NCBI GenBank assembly: GCA_002197995.1
Contig: NGZR01000007.1
Location: forward strand, 2,562,399 to 2,626,398
Direction of reading: 5' to 3'
DNA: 64,000 nucleotides
From: Gaeumannomyces sp. JS-464
Lineage: Eukaryota > Ascomycota > Sordariomycetes > Magnaporthales > Magnaporthaceae
Shown in pieces: positions 34,840 through 47,100 of the stretch. Each line of letters begins with the position of its first letter. Position 1 is the first letter of the stretch. The position numbers and the translations under genes are program-made. The notes below the pieces were generated by a model. It made no database searches. It was not told where the DNA came from and saw nothing but the letters and a program-made list of their open reading frames with translations.

Positions 34840-36493
34840 ATGGTTCCCCGGCTCTCCTTCCATGGGATCGCATCCCACCTCATTCTGCTACTGTCCAGCA
34901 TGCCAGCCACGAGCGGTGCCGCCGTGGCCGAAGCGCCAGTCGAGGTAGATGCCGTCGTCGTGGGTGGGGGCTTCTCAGGCCTCATGTCCGGCTACGAGCT
35001 CCAGCAGGCCGGGCTCAGGGCCGTCATTCTCGAGGCCAAGGACACCATCGGCGGCAGGTCCCGGTCGGTCAAGCGCAAGAGCGGGCCTGGCGTCATCGAG
35101 CTCGGTGCCACCTGGATTAACAACCACACGCAGCCTGAGGTGTACGGCCTGGCGCAGAAGTTCGGGCTAGACACGATGGTGCAGTACTTGCAGGGGGACT
35201 CGGTCGTGCAAGGGCCAGACGGGCAGATCATACGGGTGCCATTGGGTGGCGCAAACGTGAGTCGCGAGGCTTGCGTCTCGGGTCGACGACTCGGAGTTGA
35301 TAGCTGACGCCCCGGATCAAAGACCAAAGACCCAGAGCTACGCAAGCTGGAGGAACTGTTCTTCGGCCTGCTCATTGCAGCCGAAAACGAGACGGATATC
35401 TACGACTTTGAAACGTTCCCAGTTGACGAGGACGTCAGTGTGACCGACTGGGTCGCTCGGAAAGGACTCGGAGAGATCGAGCATCTGCAAGGGCTTACCA
35501 AAAGACTTGTCACGTCGATCGTTGGGCGAGAGCCAGAGGAAGTTGGAGCGCATTACTTCTTCGACTACCTCAGATCGGGAGACGGTCTCGTCGGCCTCAT
35601 CACGGACGACGAGAAAGGCGCCCAGTACCTGAAGGTCAGGCATGGTAGGTTGTCTGCCACCAGAACACAATGGCTGGGACCGTAGAAGAATCTAACGGCA
35701 GGAAAACTGTGCAGGAACCACGGCCATCGCGACTGGACTAGCCGACGCCATGGCACCCGGGAGTGTGCTTGTCAGCAACGCGGTGACAAGCGTGGCGCAC
35801 ACAAGCGATGGCGCCTTGGTCACCACCAGCAAGGGTAAGCGGTTCCAAGCCAAGCGCGTCATCTTTGCCATCCCGACCAACACGTACGCCGACATCGACA
35901 TCAGGCCGGCGCTGCCCGCGGAAAAGACGGAGCTGTTCTCCAGAACCAAGCCAGGAGTCTACGCCAAGCTGATCCTCTCGTACTGTGAGCCCTGGTGGCG
36001 CAACGCGCGGCTGGACGGCAAGTTCAGCTCCGTGAACGGGCCCGTCTGCTTCAGCTGGGACACGTCGGACCCGTCGCAGGACCAGCACAGCATCGCCGTG
36101 TTTGTCGCAGGCGACGCGGCAGCGCGCTGGCACGCGCTGCCCGACCAGGAGCGGCGGGCGGCCATCGTCGAGCACCTGGCGACGCTGGCGGGCGCGGTGG
36201 ATGCAGAGCTGGCGGGCAAGGCGCGCGACACGCTCGAGGTCAACTACGTCGAGTGGACCAAGGAGGAGCACATCTGGGGCGCGCCGACCAGCTCGATGGG
36301 GCCGGGGATGCTGCGCAAGTATGGGGAGGCGCTGCGCAGTCCGGTCGGGGCTCTGCACTTTGGCGGGGGCGAGACAGCGTACGAGTGGAAGGGTTATCTG
36401 GAGGGCGCCATCAGGGCTGGGTCGAGGGTTGCGAAGGAGGTCATTGGGGAATTGGGTGCTAGCAGGGAGCTTGTCCCGTTCAGCTCTAGGTAG
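34840..36493 (+). CDS. Flavin-containing amine oxidase, probably secreted
   Basis: Three exons (34840-35256, 35323-35644, 35715-36493) give 505 residues with no frame damage. Introns are 35257-35322 (GTGAGT, GCTGAC branch, CAAAG acceptor) and 35645-35714 (GTAGGT to GTGCAG). Residues 1 to about 27 look like a signal peptide ending in an Ala-rich stretch. VDAVVVGGGFSGLMSGYEL (from about residue 36) is the dinucleotide loop, followed by LEAKDTIGGRSRSV and GATWI, the monoamine oxidase hallmarks. The C-terminus ends FGGGETAYEWKGYLEGAIRA, the FAD-binding motif of the family. These enzymes deaminate amines to aldehydes with release of ammonia and H2O2; substrate is not predictable. It shares its promoter with the Zn2Cys6 gene, and the methyltransferase gene follows in the same direction. 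Confidence 0.92.
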
Positions 36494-37461
36494 CTGCCCG
36501 GAGACGGCGGCACGAGGCGGTTAGACGCAGCGCGGAGATCAGAGTCCAGGGGTTTAGGGGCTGGTTCGGATGCGGAGCACGGCCGGCGGCTGGGATGCGT
36601 GCAAGAGCGGGGCAGAGAGGGGTTGCAGACAGCCCAACTTGCGAGGGGGCAAGTGATACTGCACGTCTTTTTCTGCTCGCCCAAACTGTATTGTGTGTGT
36701 CGGCGGACTCCTGCTAAGTCCGAACCTGCAGCGTGCATGTCGGGATCTCAATGGCAAACGGGCGGGGGTCAGGTGGTGTGGCCTGTGGTGGGAGGCCGAG
36801 TGGGCTGATGGAAAAAGAAAAATCAAGTTCGCAAATGGCGGTATGATGGGAATATTGCCAGATGAGGCTTCCCGACGATGCAGCTGGGGCGCCCGGCCAG
36901 GTTTCAGGTCGATCGTTTCGAGAAAAAAAGAAGAAGAAAAACGGAAGCGCTGCCCGTGCTGTCACGACGGTTGACCGCAAAGCAGACCCTCTGGCCCCAC
37001 TAGCTCATGTTCAATCGATGGCGGATGAGGCACAGCGCCACGTGCCAGACCCTCCCTGTCAAGGCGATGCTGGCGCCGCATCGCTCCTGCCGCTGCTGTT
37101 GGCTGCGACGCTGTCCATTGCGACTGCCCGAGATTCGAGCCGCGCGGCGGTGGAGAGGCGGGGAAACCACTGTGCTGTTGCATGCTGTCTGAGGTGGCTT
37201 CAGCAGTTCGCTGCTAGCTCCATGCCGATCGGTCTGCCGTCTCCATCTCGACAGAAACCCAAGCCATTCCCGATTGATGCTACCGCCCGTCGTGGCCCAC
37301 CCCGACGCAGGAACCTACTGCTGCTAGCTGGCCCAAGACGGCAATGCGCCGATGAGACGACCTTTTCAGCTCAACCACTTGCTGTCTCTTTCGCTCTCAT
37401 TTGACCCCGATCTCCTCCCCTCTCCCCATCAATCTCTTTCGATCCTTTTCCTCAACCAGTC
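36494..37461. other. Intergenic region
   Basis: No domain was found; the 36862-37404 frame is low in plausibility (mixed Arg/Pro/Ala, no homology). The CT-rich tract at about 37,370-37,460 looks like the 5' leader of the methyltransferase gene. Confidence 0.55.
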
Positions 37462-38741
37462 ATGACGGAAGCAACCGCACCATCTCCCGCCGCGCCCAGT
37501 GCGTCTGATCCACAGCCTGCGGTGCAGCCCGAGCAGGGCCAAACTGGCCATAGAGTGGTACGTCGCTTGGGGCCCCGCCTGACACGCGCAGGCACAGCGG
37601 CTTGGTTGCTCACTTCGACCCCCTACAGGACCCCAGATTTGACACGGCCGGCACCAGCGATGACGACCGCGACTCGGCTCTGGGCGACGGCGACAGCCTC
37701 AACATCAGCTCCACCGCCTCGGTCAGCTCGTCCATCCTCAACTACCGCAAGATCCATGGCCGCACCTACCAGAACTACGAGGGTGCCGAGTACTGGGGCC
37801 CCAACGATAACATGCAGAATGAGGCCCTGGATATTGCGTACGTTTTTGCTGGTCACCCCTGAAACCCTCACAAAGCTCACGCATGCCACGCCACAGCCAT
37901 CACATGATGTATCTCGCCCTCGACAACAGGCTCTTCCTTGCCCCTCTCGACAACCCGCAAAAGGTCCTCGACGTCGGCACGGGCACTGGAATCTGGGCCA
38001 TGTAAGTACTTCTACTTAAAAAAAAAAAAAAGACGTCTACCGTTCCTGCTGGGCCCAAAAACTCACTCCTCCAGCGACTTTGCCGACGAGCACCCCGCGG
38101 CCGAGGTCATCGGCACCGACCTGTCGCCCATCCAGCCCGCCTGGGTGCCGCCCAACTGCAAGTTTGAGCTCGACAACGCCGAGGCCGAGTGGACCTACGC
38201 CGACAACAGCTTCGACTACATCCACGTGCGCGGCCTGCTCGGCTGCGTCCAGGACTGGGAGAAGTTCTACCGCAACGTCCTGCGCTGCCTCAAGCCCGGC
38301 GGCTGGTTCGAGCACCACGAGTTCTCCATCCCGCTCCTGTCTGACGACGGCTCCGTGCCCGACGATTCCGTCTGGACCGACTGGAACACCCTCTTCCGCG
38401 CCGCCGGCGACAAGATGGGCCGTTCCTTCACCGTCACCGAGTTTTGGGAGGACAAGCTGCGCGATGCCGGCTTCACGGGCGACATCCACCGCGACATGGT
38501 CAAGCTGCCCGTCGGTGGCTGGGCCGCCGATCCCAGGTGGAAGGAGGTCGGTCTCTTCAACCGCATGTCGCTCGAACAGGGGCTCGAGGGCTTCGCCAAC
38601 TACGTCTGTCATATGGTGATGGGCTGGAGGACCGAGGAGACGGAGGTTCTGTTGGCCAGAGTGCGCAGTGCCATCAAGAACCGCTCCTACCACGCCTATT
38701 ACCCTCTCAAGGTCATTTACGTACAGAAGCCGTTTGCGTGA
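37462..38741 (+). CDS. LaeA-like SAM-dependent methyltransferase
   Basis: Four exons (37462-37557, 37629-37837, 37897-38001, 38075-38741) give 358 residues in frame. The introns are 71, 59 and 73 bp with GTACGT, GTACGT and GTAAGT donors; the third contains an A run. The N-terminal 45 residues are Ser/Pro/Ala-rich and probably disordered. [20 protein letters not shown] is the segment that precedes the fold in this family. [13 protein letters not shown] (about residues 124-136) is SAM motif I, followed by [19 protein letters not shown], typical of LaeA/UmtA-type fungal enzymes, and by [15 protein letters not shown] (motif III). Members include the global regulator LaeA, but most act in secondary metabolism. 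No PKS or NRPS is in the window to anchor a cluster. It is convergent with the GH43 gene. Confidence 0.92.
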
Positions 38742-38954
38742 GGGAGGCAGAGACGGTTGTTGGATGCTGAGCTTGTTGGATCCCACGGCTAGGAGTTTGC
38801 TTTGGTGATTATTTTCAGGAGTGTTTTGGCTTTTGTTGATGGCGACTTTTTCTTCTCTTCCCCTACACGAGCCCCACGAACAGTGCCCATTCGATCCATT
38901 AATGAGCTGCAGAGCCCATCCACTAATAATAAACTAAATGACAGCCCTCTTTGC

Positions 38955-40657
38955 TCACACGTCATAGCGGTCTGTGTGGTGGCTCACGGGGCGGTACAGC
39001 AGGTAGTCGAAGCGGGCCTCGAGCGCGGTGCCGTTGAGGTCGGAGCAGGCCAGTCCCACGAAGGCACCCGTGAAGCTGCCGTGCAGCTGGTGGCCGCCGC
39101 ACTCGTCGGATACGATGGACGCGTCCAGCACGGGGCCGACCTTTTCCATGGCCCTCGACTTGAGATGCTCGTCGCTCTCGCCCGCCGCGGCCACGGCGTA
39201 GTAGAACTGCAGGTCGCGCCCGCGCACAGTGAGCCCCAGCCGGACCTTGCCGCCGTCCGGAATCTGCACAGGCTGCTGCAGCAGCTCGGGTCGCAGCTTG
39301 GACTCCGGGTAGGACGCCTCGGACGACATGATCAGCAGCTCGCGCTGGCCGTCGGAGTGGGCCGCGACGGTCAGGTAGAAGAAGTTGTAGCGGCTGTAGT
39401 AGGCCGTCAGGCCGGCGTACTGGCGCTCGTCGGCGGGGGCGTAGTCGAGCAGCGTCTCGGCGTCGTACGAGAAGTGCGTCTGGCGCCGCGCCACCAGCGC
39501 CTGCTCGTACCACGACCCAACGCTCTCGCGGCCAATCAGGGCCAGCTGCCTGTTTTCTTGCCCCCCGCCGATGCGGAAGATGCGCTCGGGCTGCGGCGTG
39601 CGCAGCCACTGCAGGTCCTGGGGCAGCTCGTCCCCTTCAAACGTGTACAGTTTCTCCGCCCAGTAAGGGGCGTCGTCGCGGCGGCGGGCAGGTCGACGTG
39701 CAGCGACGGGACTGCGCCGCCCTTGACGTACAGCCAGCCGTCGTCGCGCCACTCGGCCTCCTGTATGCCCGTCTCGCGGCCCAGCACGCAGCGGCGCAGC
39801 TGGGTCGTCGGGCGCCCCGTCAGGTGCACCAGGTACGTGCGGCCGTCGGGCGTGTCGACCAGGTCGCCGTGGCCCGCGCGCTGCAGGGCTGCGAGGGGCG
39901 CGTCCTTGGAGGTCAGGATGTACTTGTCCGGGTGCGTCTCGTAAGGGCCCCAGAGGTCGCGCGACCGGGCCAGCGTGCAGGCGTGGTCGTAGCCGGTGCC
40001 GCCCTCGGCGACGAGGAGGTAGTACCAGCCGTCGCGCTTGTACATGTGCGGCGCCTCGATCAGGGCGAGATCGGTGCCCTGGTAGATGTTCTTCCGGGGC
40101 CCGACCAGCTTCCCCGAAGCCGGGTCGAACTCCTGGCAGGCGATGCCGGCAAACAGGCGCGGGCGGCGGCGGTGGTCCCAGAGCATATTGACAAAGTACT
40201 TCTTGCCCGTGTCCGGGTCGTGGAAGAGCGAAGGGTCGAAGCCGGACGAGTTGACGTAGACGGGGTCGGACCAGGGGCCCTCGATGGCCGGGGATGTGAC
40301 GATGTAGTTATGCGCGTCCTTGAAGGAGCCGTCCTTGCGCTTGACGTCGGTGTAGACAAGCCAGAAGCGGGCGCCGTCGTGGGTCAGGCAGGGCGCCCAG
40401 ACGCCGCAGCTGTCGGGCTCGCCGCGCATGTCGAGTTGCGCCGCGCGCGTCAGGGGTCGGCTCGCCAGCGTCCAGTTGGCCAGGTCGCGCGAGTGGTGGA
40501 TCTGCACGCCCGGGAACCACTCAAAGGTGGACGTGGCGATGTAGTAGTCGGCGCCCACGCGCACGACCGACGGGTCCGGGTTGAAGCCCGGGAGGACGGG
40601 GTTGCGGACCAGGGGCATTTTTTTGCGGTCTTTGTCCTTTGATGTTGGTTGTGCCAT
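38955..40657 (-). CDS. GH43 glycosidase (beta-xylosidase/arabinofuranosidase type), one frame break
   Basis: ATG 40657 opens [20 protein letters not shown]. The five-bladed propeller has [20 protein letters not shown] (general base Asp at about residue 28), [19 protein letters not shown] (pKa-tuning Asp) and [19 protein letters not shown] (general acid Glu), so all three catalytic residues are present. The frame is lost at about 39,676-39,695, inside GCC/GCG repeats. One added base leads into [18 protein letters not shown] and a C-terminal beta-sandwich ([20 protein letters not shown]), as in GH43 enzymes with a GH43_C2-type domain. No intron signals fit there. No signal peptide is seen, so an intracellular enzyme acting on imported xylo-oligosaccharides is likely. 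The single break in an otherwise perfect gene looks like a sequence error. Promoter lies to the right, towards the second RIP island. Confidence 0.87.
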
Positions 40658-41007
40658 GTTTTGCAGGCGAAGCAGGCAGTGTGCGCCCGAGTCTATTCAT
40701 ACAGCAGCTTCACGCGGTAACCCTCGGCCACCACCCACCCGAACCGCCTCCGCATCCCGCCCCCGCACCCCTATTTAGCCGCCGGCTCCGGCACTCGACG
40801 AAAAGCCGACGGTGCGCCAAGAATGGCATCGCCAGTGGGGCTGTCCAGCCTGCAATCCGATAGCTAAAACAGTATGTAGGATGTGGACTGATGGTAGCAG
40901 TTGGAACGTATAATAGTTTGACAAGTGATCTTTTTGCATTTGACCATTTTAACGAGACGACGGCAATGAAGCCATCGCCAACGGGCGCGAACAGCACAGA
41001 TACATAT

Positions 41008-41039
<32 letters not shown>

Positions 41040-41446
41040 CATATTGAGTAGATAGACTTGGATGGATATTAGCGGATCTGGTGTTTCTTCTTAACTTGGC
41101 TCTCCGACTCGACTTCCCGCAATGATTATGGCCTGTTTTCCAGCGCTTTATCCCCTGTTAATAAACTCGTGAGAGTCGGTTTCGGCTTCATTCGTACCAT
41201 TTTATCCCAACGAGATGGCAAAAGCGTTTGTTGCCTCAACTTGAAGCCTCCTTGTTGGTGATTTCTTCCCTTTTAAATCCTCCCGCCACCTTTTGGAATT
41301 TTCCGCTAGAAGAAGAAGAGAAGAAAAAAAAAAAAGGAAAAAAGGAAAGTGAAAGAGAACTAAATAAAAACAAAAAGGAGGGACAAGAAGGCGAAACAAG
41401 AGATGGAATAGGATACGGAAAAGGATATAGAAAAGGAACATTTATA
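40658..41446. other. Upstream flank of GH43 gene up to the second AT-rich island
   Basis: Contains the GH43 promoter and, at 41009-41039, a run of 31 T. From about 41,280 to 41,440 the plus strand is purine-rich. No gene was recognised. Confidence 0.6.
41009..41039. repeat. Poly-T tract (31 nt)
   Basis: An uninterrupted T run in GH43 upstream sequence. Length is likely variable or uncertain. Confidence 0.9.
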
Positions 41447-41475
41447 TATACAATAACGTGACAAAAGTCTGTTCC
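41445..41475 (+). repeat. Left terminal inverted repeat of MITE-like element
   Basis: The 31 bases contain GTGACAAAAGTCTGTTCC (41458-41475) and match the reverse complement of 49437-49467 except for three positions, all transitions. The first TA (41445-41446) and the final TA at 49466-49467 can be read as a TA target duplication, leaving 29-bp repeats. Confidence 0.88.
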
Positions 41476-41779
41476 GACTCCACAGTGCGCCGGCAAAACC
41501 GCGCATTTTAAAAAATGCAAAATAAATAAAAATAAAGTAATAAAAATGAAAATAAAATTACCAAACAGTTCTATATATTTAGATAATCCAAAATAATATT
41601 TTTACCCTATTTGGAATTGTATGTGCAGCGTAAAATAAATTGAAAAAATGAAAATTTAAAGCACACAGTGCGAACATAAGGTTCTTTGCAAAAAAAAAAA
41701 AAGTACAATACGAAAAGGAAAATATAAGGTTTTAATATTTATACGCATTTTTACTATAAATTAAAAGGATATTTAATAA

Positions 41780-41798
41780 AATAAATTTATTAGTGTAA
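41780..41798 (+). repeat. Target site duplication of the LINE, left copy
   Basis: AATAAATTTATTAGTGTAA, identical to 49294-49312. The first one or two bases of the right copy could belong to the LINE tail, so the true length is 17-19 bp. Confidence 0.85.
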
Positions 41799-41879
41799 AA
41801 AAAGCTACTGCGACCTTAAAAACGCGTAGCCGGTTAGCCCTTCCAAATAATCCAATTCTAACGCCAAAATCGAACCCCT

Positions 41880-43200
41880 CGCAGCCGACTCGACCCCGGA
41901 TCGATGCCGCATCGTGCGCGCGCCGACGGCGCGGGCCAAAAATCGATGGCGATCGATTTTGGGCTCGCGGCCAATCGGTACGCCACGACGGTGGATCCTC
42001 CCAACGCGTCTTCGAACACGCGGGAAAGTAGCGACACCGATACGAAACCGGCGCGTAGCCGCTAAAATAAAAGAGAAAAAGAGATTATTAATAAGTTAAA
42101 GCCTTTTGTAATTATTGGAAAGTTGCTAAAAGTTCTGCAATTAGTGTCGGAGCTAACAAAGCGAGGGATCGACGCGAAAGCGGCTCGCTAGCGCGAAACC
42201 GCCGCAAAAGGATTAGTAACTAACGATACGCTGTAAAAGCTTAAAGCAAAAATACTCGAGGAAGTTAAAAAAGCATTGGTTAACATTAAAAAGTCTTATG
42301 TTATTGCATTGGCCACGGGCTTGCCGGCCCGAATGCCGGGCGGAACCAAGTCGATTTAACCACGCTAATAATACCCGAATACGGCGCAACTTTTACCCCG
42401 ATTTATACCGTTGAAAATCGAACGAAAAATTGTCGTAAACGTAAAAAAACCCCCAAAAGCAATTAAAAAGCGATTAACGATAAACATTTTACAAGCGTTA
42501 AATAACTAATTAGGCACGATAATACGGGTAACGAAACGATTCCGGAGCGGAAACGTAGTAATATGCTTTTAAATAAACGCAAAAAAATATAAGAAAAAAA
42601 ACGATTAAGTAAAAAAAAGTATTCGGCGACTAAGATAACGATCCGAGTGCGAATATACGACGTGGTAATTCGAGGTTTTAATAAAAAAGCACTTTTAAAA
42701 AACCCAAACGCATTTATTAAAAGTTTAAACGCCGAAAACCGAAATGCAAAAGTTAAATCCATATACGTATAGCCGGGCCCGGACTTTTACGAATATGCTA
42801 TGGTATTAGCCCGCACCGAATCGGTAACGGTAGCGAACTAAATATACGAACGAGGATTTGTAATAAAAGTAATAATTTATAACTGCGAGCCGTTTATATT
42901 AAACGTTAAAGCTAATTAATGTTATAATTGTTTCGAATAAAAACACCGTTAAAAGTTTTGCATTAAACCGAGCCGGTGCCCGCATTGCGAAAAACCGAAA
43001 TACTAAAAAGAAAAACACTAATGCGACGCTTATTATTAATAGCAAAAAGTTATACCCAAATGCATAAACTGCAATAAACCGCACCCGGCTTTTTACTAAA
43101 AATGCGAAATAGCATAACGCGTTATAGGAAAAGCAAAAAAAGCATATTAAAATTAACCGAAAAGGTTTATGCTAAAAAGCGCAACTTATAAACTAATAAA
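41880..43200 (+). pseudogene. LINE ORF1 remnant with three CCHC knuckles
   Basis: At 42919-43109 one frame shows CYNCFE.KHR.KFC, then CPHCEKPKY..., then CINCNKPHPAFY.KC, where dots include stops at former Trp or Gln codons. Three consecutive knuckles ending in 'C..C..PHPA....C' are typical of ORF1 of Tad/I-type fungal LINEs. The start of ORF1 is not resolved; the segment from 41,880 to 42,070 keeps more G and C. Confidence 0.8.
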
Positions 43201-43559
43201 AAACGTTACTTTCCCTATTTTCCAAACCCGTTAACCTTTTAAAACCGAAAGGTTAACGAGTTTTAATAAAAAACGAAAAAATAACTTAAATTCGGATAAT
43301 AATTTACCAACCCGAACTTTAAAACGCCGATTAATTAGCAAACCCCGTAAAAATTTACAATTATTTAAAAGCCGAACTAACATACGGCCGCCTTTTTTAC
43401 TTATAACACACTTTGCTTTTAAAACAAGCTTCCCGTTAGTTAAACCCCCCGTTACGGCAAACGAGCAAATACGCGAGAAAGCCGAAAAGATAACGGCTTT
43501 AACAAACCCCTTTCGCCCTCCCTCCTTTTTTAAACCGCTACCGATAATAAATAGCATTA

Positions 43560-46500
43560 GCCCGTAAAACGCATTAAAAGGCTTAAAAAAACCCGCATGG
43601 TAATTTCGATATTATATTAAAACATAAAAAAAAGGAGCGGAAAAGGAAATATCCCGCTATTTAGCAAGAAAAAATACGATATAATAGCTATATAAAAGCC
43701 GAAATTAAACCGATATGGAAACCTAAAAAAATTAGCAAAATGCAAATACGAAGTGGTTTACCATTAAGCCGATAACCGTTTAAACGTAGCATTATACGTT
43801 TATTAACGGCTAAACCCCGTATTATAAAAAAGCCGAAGCGAATATAATTAAGCAATAGTAATATTGCAAACCTTACTAGGAAAAATCGATATTTACTCGA
43901 TATATTCGCCGGATTTAAAAGCATTAAAAAAGTAGCACACGTTATTAATAAAAATCGAAACGCAATCGCTACGATATTACGCCGTGCTCGTAAAGGATTT
44001 TAATATGCATTACTTTATATAAAACGTTTATAATAAACGAAACGAAAAAGCAAACGTATTATTATCGCTAACGCACCGGTGGAAATTCGAACTTATAATA
44101 CTTTACGAAAAAGTAACGAAAGAAAAATTTGGCAAACGAAAAAGCATAATCGATTATGCATAAATATCCAACTCGTTAGCCGTAATATACGAAAGTAAAA
44201 ACGACGAAATAAAAAAATCGGATTACCACTTTTAAATAATCCTAATTAATATTAAAACGAAGCCGTTTTGGCAAAAAACCACCGAAAAATAAATATGGAA
44301 AAAAGTAAACACTAATATAAAAAACGACCAAAAAAAGGCATTGCAATTAGCTATATAACATATCGAAATTAAAAATATAAAACCGGAAAATATCGACAAT
44401 TAAATAAACGCATTAATAAACCAGCTAATTTTAATCGCTAATAAGCTAACATTAAAAAAAAAACATTAACTAATTTTAAACTAGCACCGTATTGGAATTT
44501 AAAATTTACCAAACTCGTTAAAAAAACGAAAAGGTGCCGGCGCGTATATATAAAGCTAAAAATATAAAATAGCTATAACGAACTAAAAGCAGCGAATAAA
44601 GCTTTTATAAAAAAAAAAAGGAAAGCGGCCAACGCGTATTAAAAAAAGTTTATTAAAAAAGCATTAAAAATAAAAAAAAAGGAAACTACTTTTTAAAACG
44701 TAAAACGGTGGGCGAAATTGCGTAGTTATAAAAAACGAAATTTAACCAAATTACCGGATTTGCATCGATTAAAAAACGGCAATTAAAAACCAGCTAATAC
44801 CCACGCAAATAAAGCAATAGTTTTAGCGGCTAAGTTTTACCCTAACCCGGAAACGGATTTAACCGATATTACAAACATTACGTTTAACGACGATACGTTT
44901 CACTACGCGTTTTTAATAAAACATATAGTAAACCCGAAAAGCGGCGACGTATTAACAGCTTTAAAAAAAACGCAAAATTGGAAAGCTTTAAAAGCGGATA
45001 ATTTACTAAACGAACTTTTAAAAGCATACGGCGAACCTTACTAAAAAGCTATATCCAAAATAGCTAACGCTAGTTTTAACTTTAAATATTTTCCAAAGCG
45101 CTTTTAAAACGCACTTATAGTAATATTGCCAAAACTAAGCAAAAGTATAAAAAATAGGAAAATAACGAAAGAATGAAACCGATCGCATTTTTTTCGTCCA
45201 TTTCCAAAGTTATAAAAAGCTATAATAGGAAAACGGATCGCTAACGAAGCGGAGGAAAAAAAACTTCTACTGGAAAAATAAATGGGTAATAAAGAAAAAC
45301 GCAGCATTAAACTCGCTATTAAATAAGTAATAAACATAGTAATAATGGTATAAACTACGGCGTTATAACCTCGCTATTATAACTCGACTTATTAAAGGCA
45401 TTCGATAATATTAACCATATTAAACTGCTCGATATAATGCGAAAGCAAAGATTTTCACCAAAAATAATTAAATGGATTAAAAAACTAGCTTATAAATAAA
45501 ACGGCCCGGTTTCGGTTCGACGGAAATACGTTAGCGCTAATACTATAATTGCAAAAATCCCGCAAAAATTACCATTATCATTTATATTGTTTATCTTTTA
45601 CATCGCGTTATTATACGACAAACTAGAAAAAATCCCAAAAATAACGGTAGTTAGTTTCGCCGATAACATTAACCTTTTAGCAATAAAAAGCATTATAGCG
45701 AAAACGGTACGATTATTGGAAAAAGCTTAAAACGTATGCTAAACGTGGGTAAAAATAACAAAAATAACGTTTAACGCATTAAAAACTAAGCTATTGCATT
45801 TTATTAAAGCTTTAAACTAAACCCGGGTCCGTACCGAAACCACCCCACGTATAACCATCGCTAGCGGCGAAATTCCTCGAAATTTAGCTAAACTATAAAT
45901 TAAATTTTAAACCCATACCAAATAAGCGAAAGGCAAATAAGAAAAATAATAACTAGCGATAATAAAATTCGCAACGGTAACGTGGGAAAATAACCTCGCT
46001 AAAGCGAAACAATTATACGCAATAATATATAAAAGCGTAATAGCATATAAAGCCGTAATATATCACCTTTTAACCGAACTATAAAGGCGGCCCGAAACGT
46101 AGCCAAAAAGTTAGCGAAAAAATAGCGAGCATATTTTAAAATAGTAACCGGAGCATATAAAACGACGTTATTAGCCCACTTAAAAATAAAAACCTACGTG
46201 CCACCCTTAAATTTATACTTAAACGAAAAAGTAATTAACATAAAAAATAAATAGCTAAAAACTAAAATAATATAACGGATTAACGAAGTGATAGCGAAAA
46301 TAACGGGCCGGTTTAAAAGGTTAAAATACCGGGAACGGAGTAAAAAACCACACTTTTAAAGCGGCTAAATAAAAAAAAAATAAGCGGAACGTTGGAACCG
46401 ACCTAAAACAACCCCGGAACCGAAACGCAAACTAATCCCCCGCGAAAACGAAAAAAATCCAAATATAAATACGCGAAACGCTAAAACTTTAACGTAATAA

Positions 46501-47100
46501 TAAAGTGGAAGTTAAAAGTTGCCAACTTAACAAAAGCGGTAAGCAAAGCGAACCGGCATAAAACCGCGTGCTTAACGAATAACCCTTTATTTACGGAAAA
46601 AATGGTTAAATATTACGAAAAAATGTTAAAAGCATATAACTTAATAGCAATTTAAATTAAAACGGAAAAGCTGGGTTTAAATGCTTTCCTATTTAGCAAA
46701 AACGTGCTTAACACGGTAACGCCGTTATGCGAATACGGCAACGGATAAAAGGAAATAGCATAACACGTGCTAACCCAATGCGCCCGTTAAAATAAATAGC
46801 GAAATAGCACCGGAATAATATAAACGGATAGCCGAAAAGTATATTTCGAGCTGTAAAAAATAAAAAATATACCATTTAAAAAAATAGCACGTATAATGTT
46901 TAAAACTGGAAAAACTAATAAATTTTAAAGTAACGAAAAAGGTGGAAGAAAAACGCGCAAAAAGAAAAGAAAAAAAAAACGCTATTAAGCTAGAAAAAAA
47001 CCGAATTATAAACAATTATAAAACGCTAAACGAAAATACTTTACTAAAAACGAGGGAAAAAAAAGTAAACCGACGTTAATACCTTATATGCGAGCCGTAA
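43560..47100 (+). pseudogene. LINE ORF2 remnant (endonuclease, reverse transcriptase)
   Basis: At 43675-43701 YDIIAI, a stop, then KP match the endonuclease 'AIQEP' motif, with DNRLNVALYVY and KIDIYSIYSPD following. At 45656-45682 the frame reads FADNINLLA: the RT FADD box with its second Asp codon GAC changed to AAC, a G-to-A change that removes a catalytic residue. At about 46,722-46,783 CEYGNG.KEIA.HVLTQC is the C-terminal Cys/His segment. Frame limits are approximate. Confidence 0.85.

Noticed and set aside
36862..37404. A 180-codon plus-strand frame
   Set aside because: Low-complexity Lys run and Arg/Ala/Pro content, no homology, and it lies in the promoter region of the methyltransferase.
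38037..38786. A 249-codon minus-strand frame
   Set aside because: Antisense shadow of the methyltransferase last exon, which has the SAM motifs and consistent splice sites.
39671..39700. Intron explaining the GH43 frame change
   Set aside because: No donor or acceptor pair fits, and the two coding segments abut without lost residues, so a single missing base is simpler.
39698..40642. A 314-codon plus-strand frame opposite the GH43 gene
   Set aside because: Antisense by-product; the minus strand carries all catalytic motifs.
41868..41905. tRNA-like 'TCGAACCCC' segment at the start of the LINE
   Set aside because: No acceptor stem or D-arm could be folded around it; it is part of the LINE 5' region.
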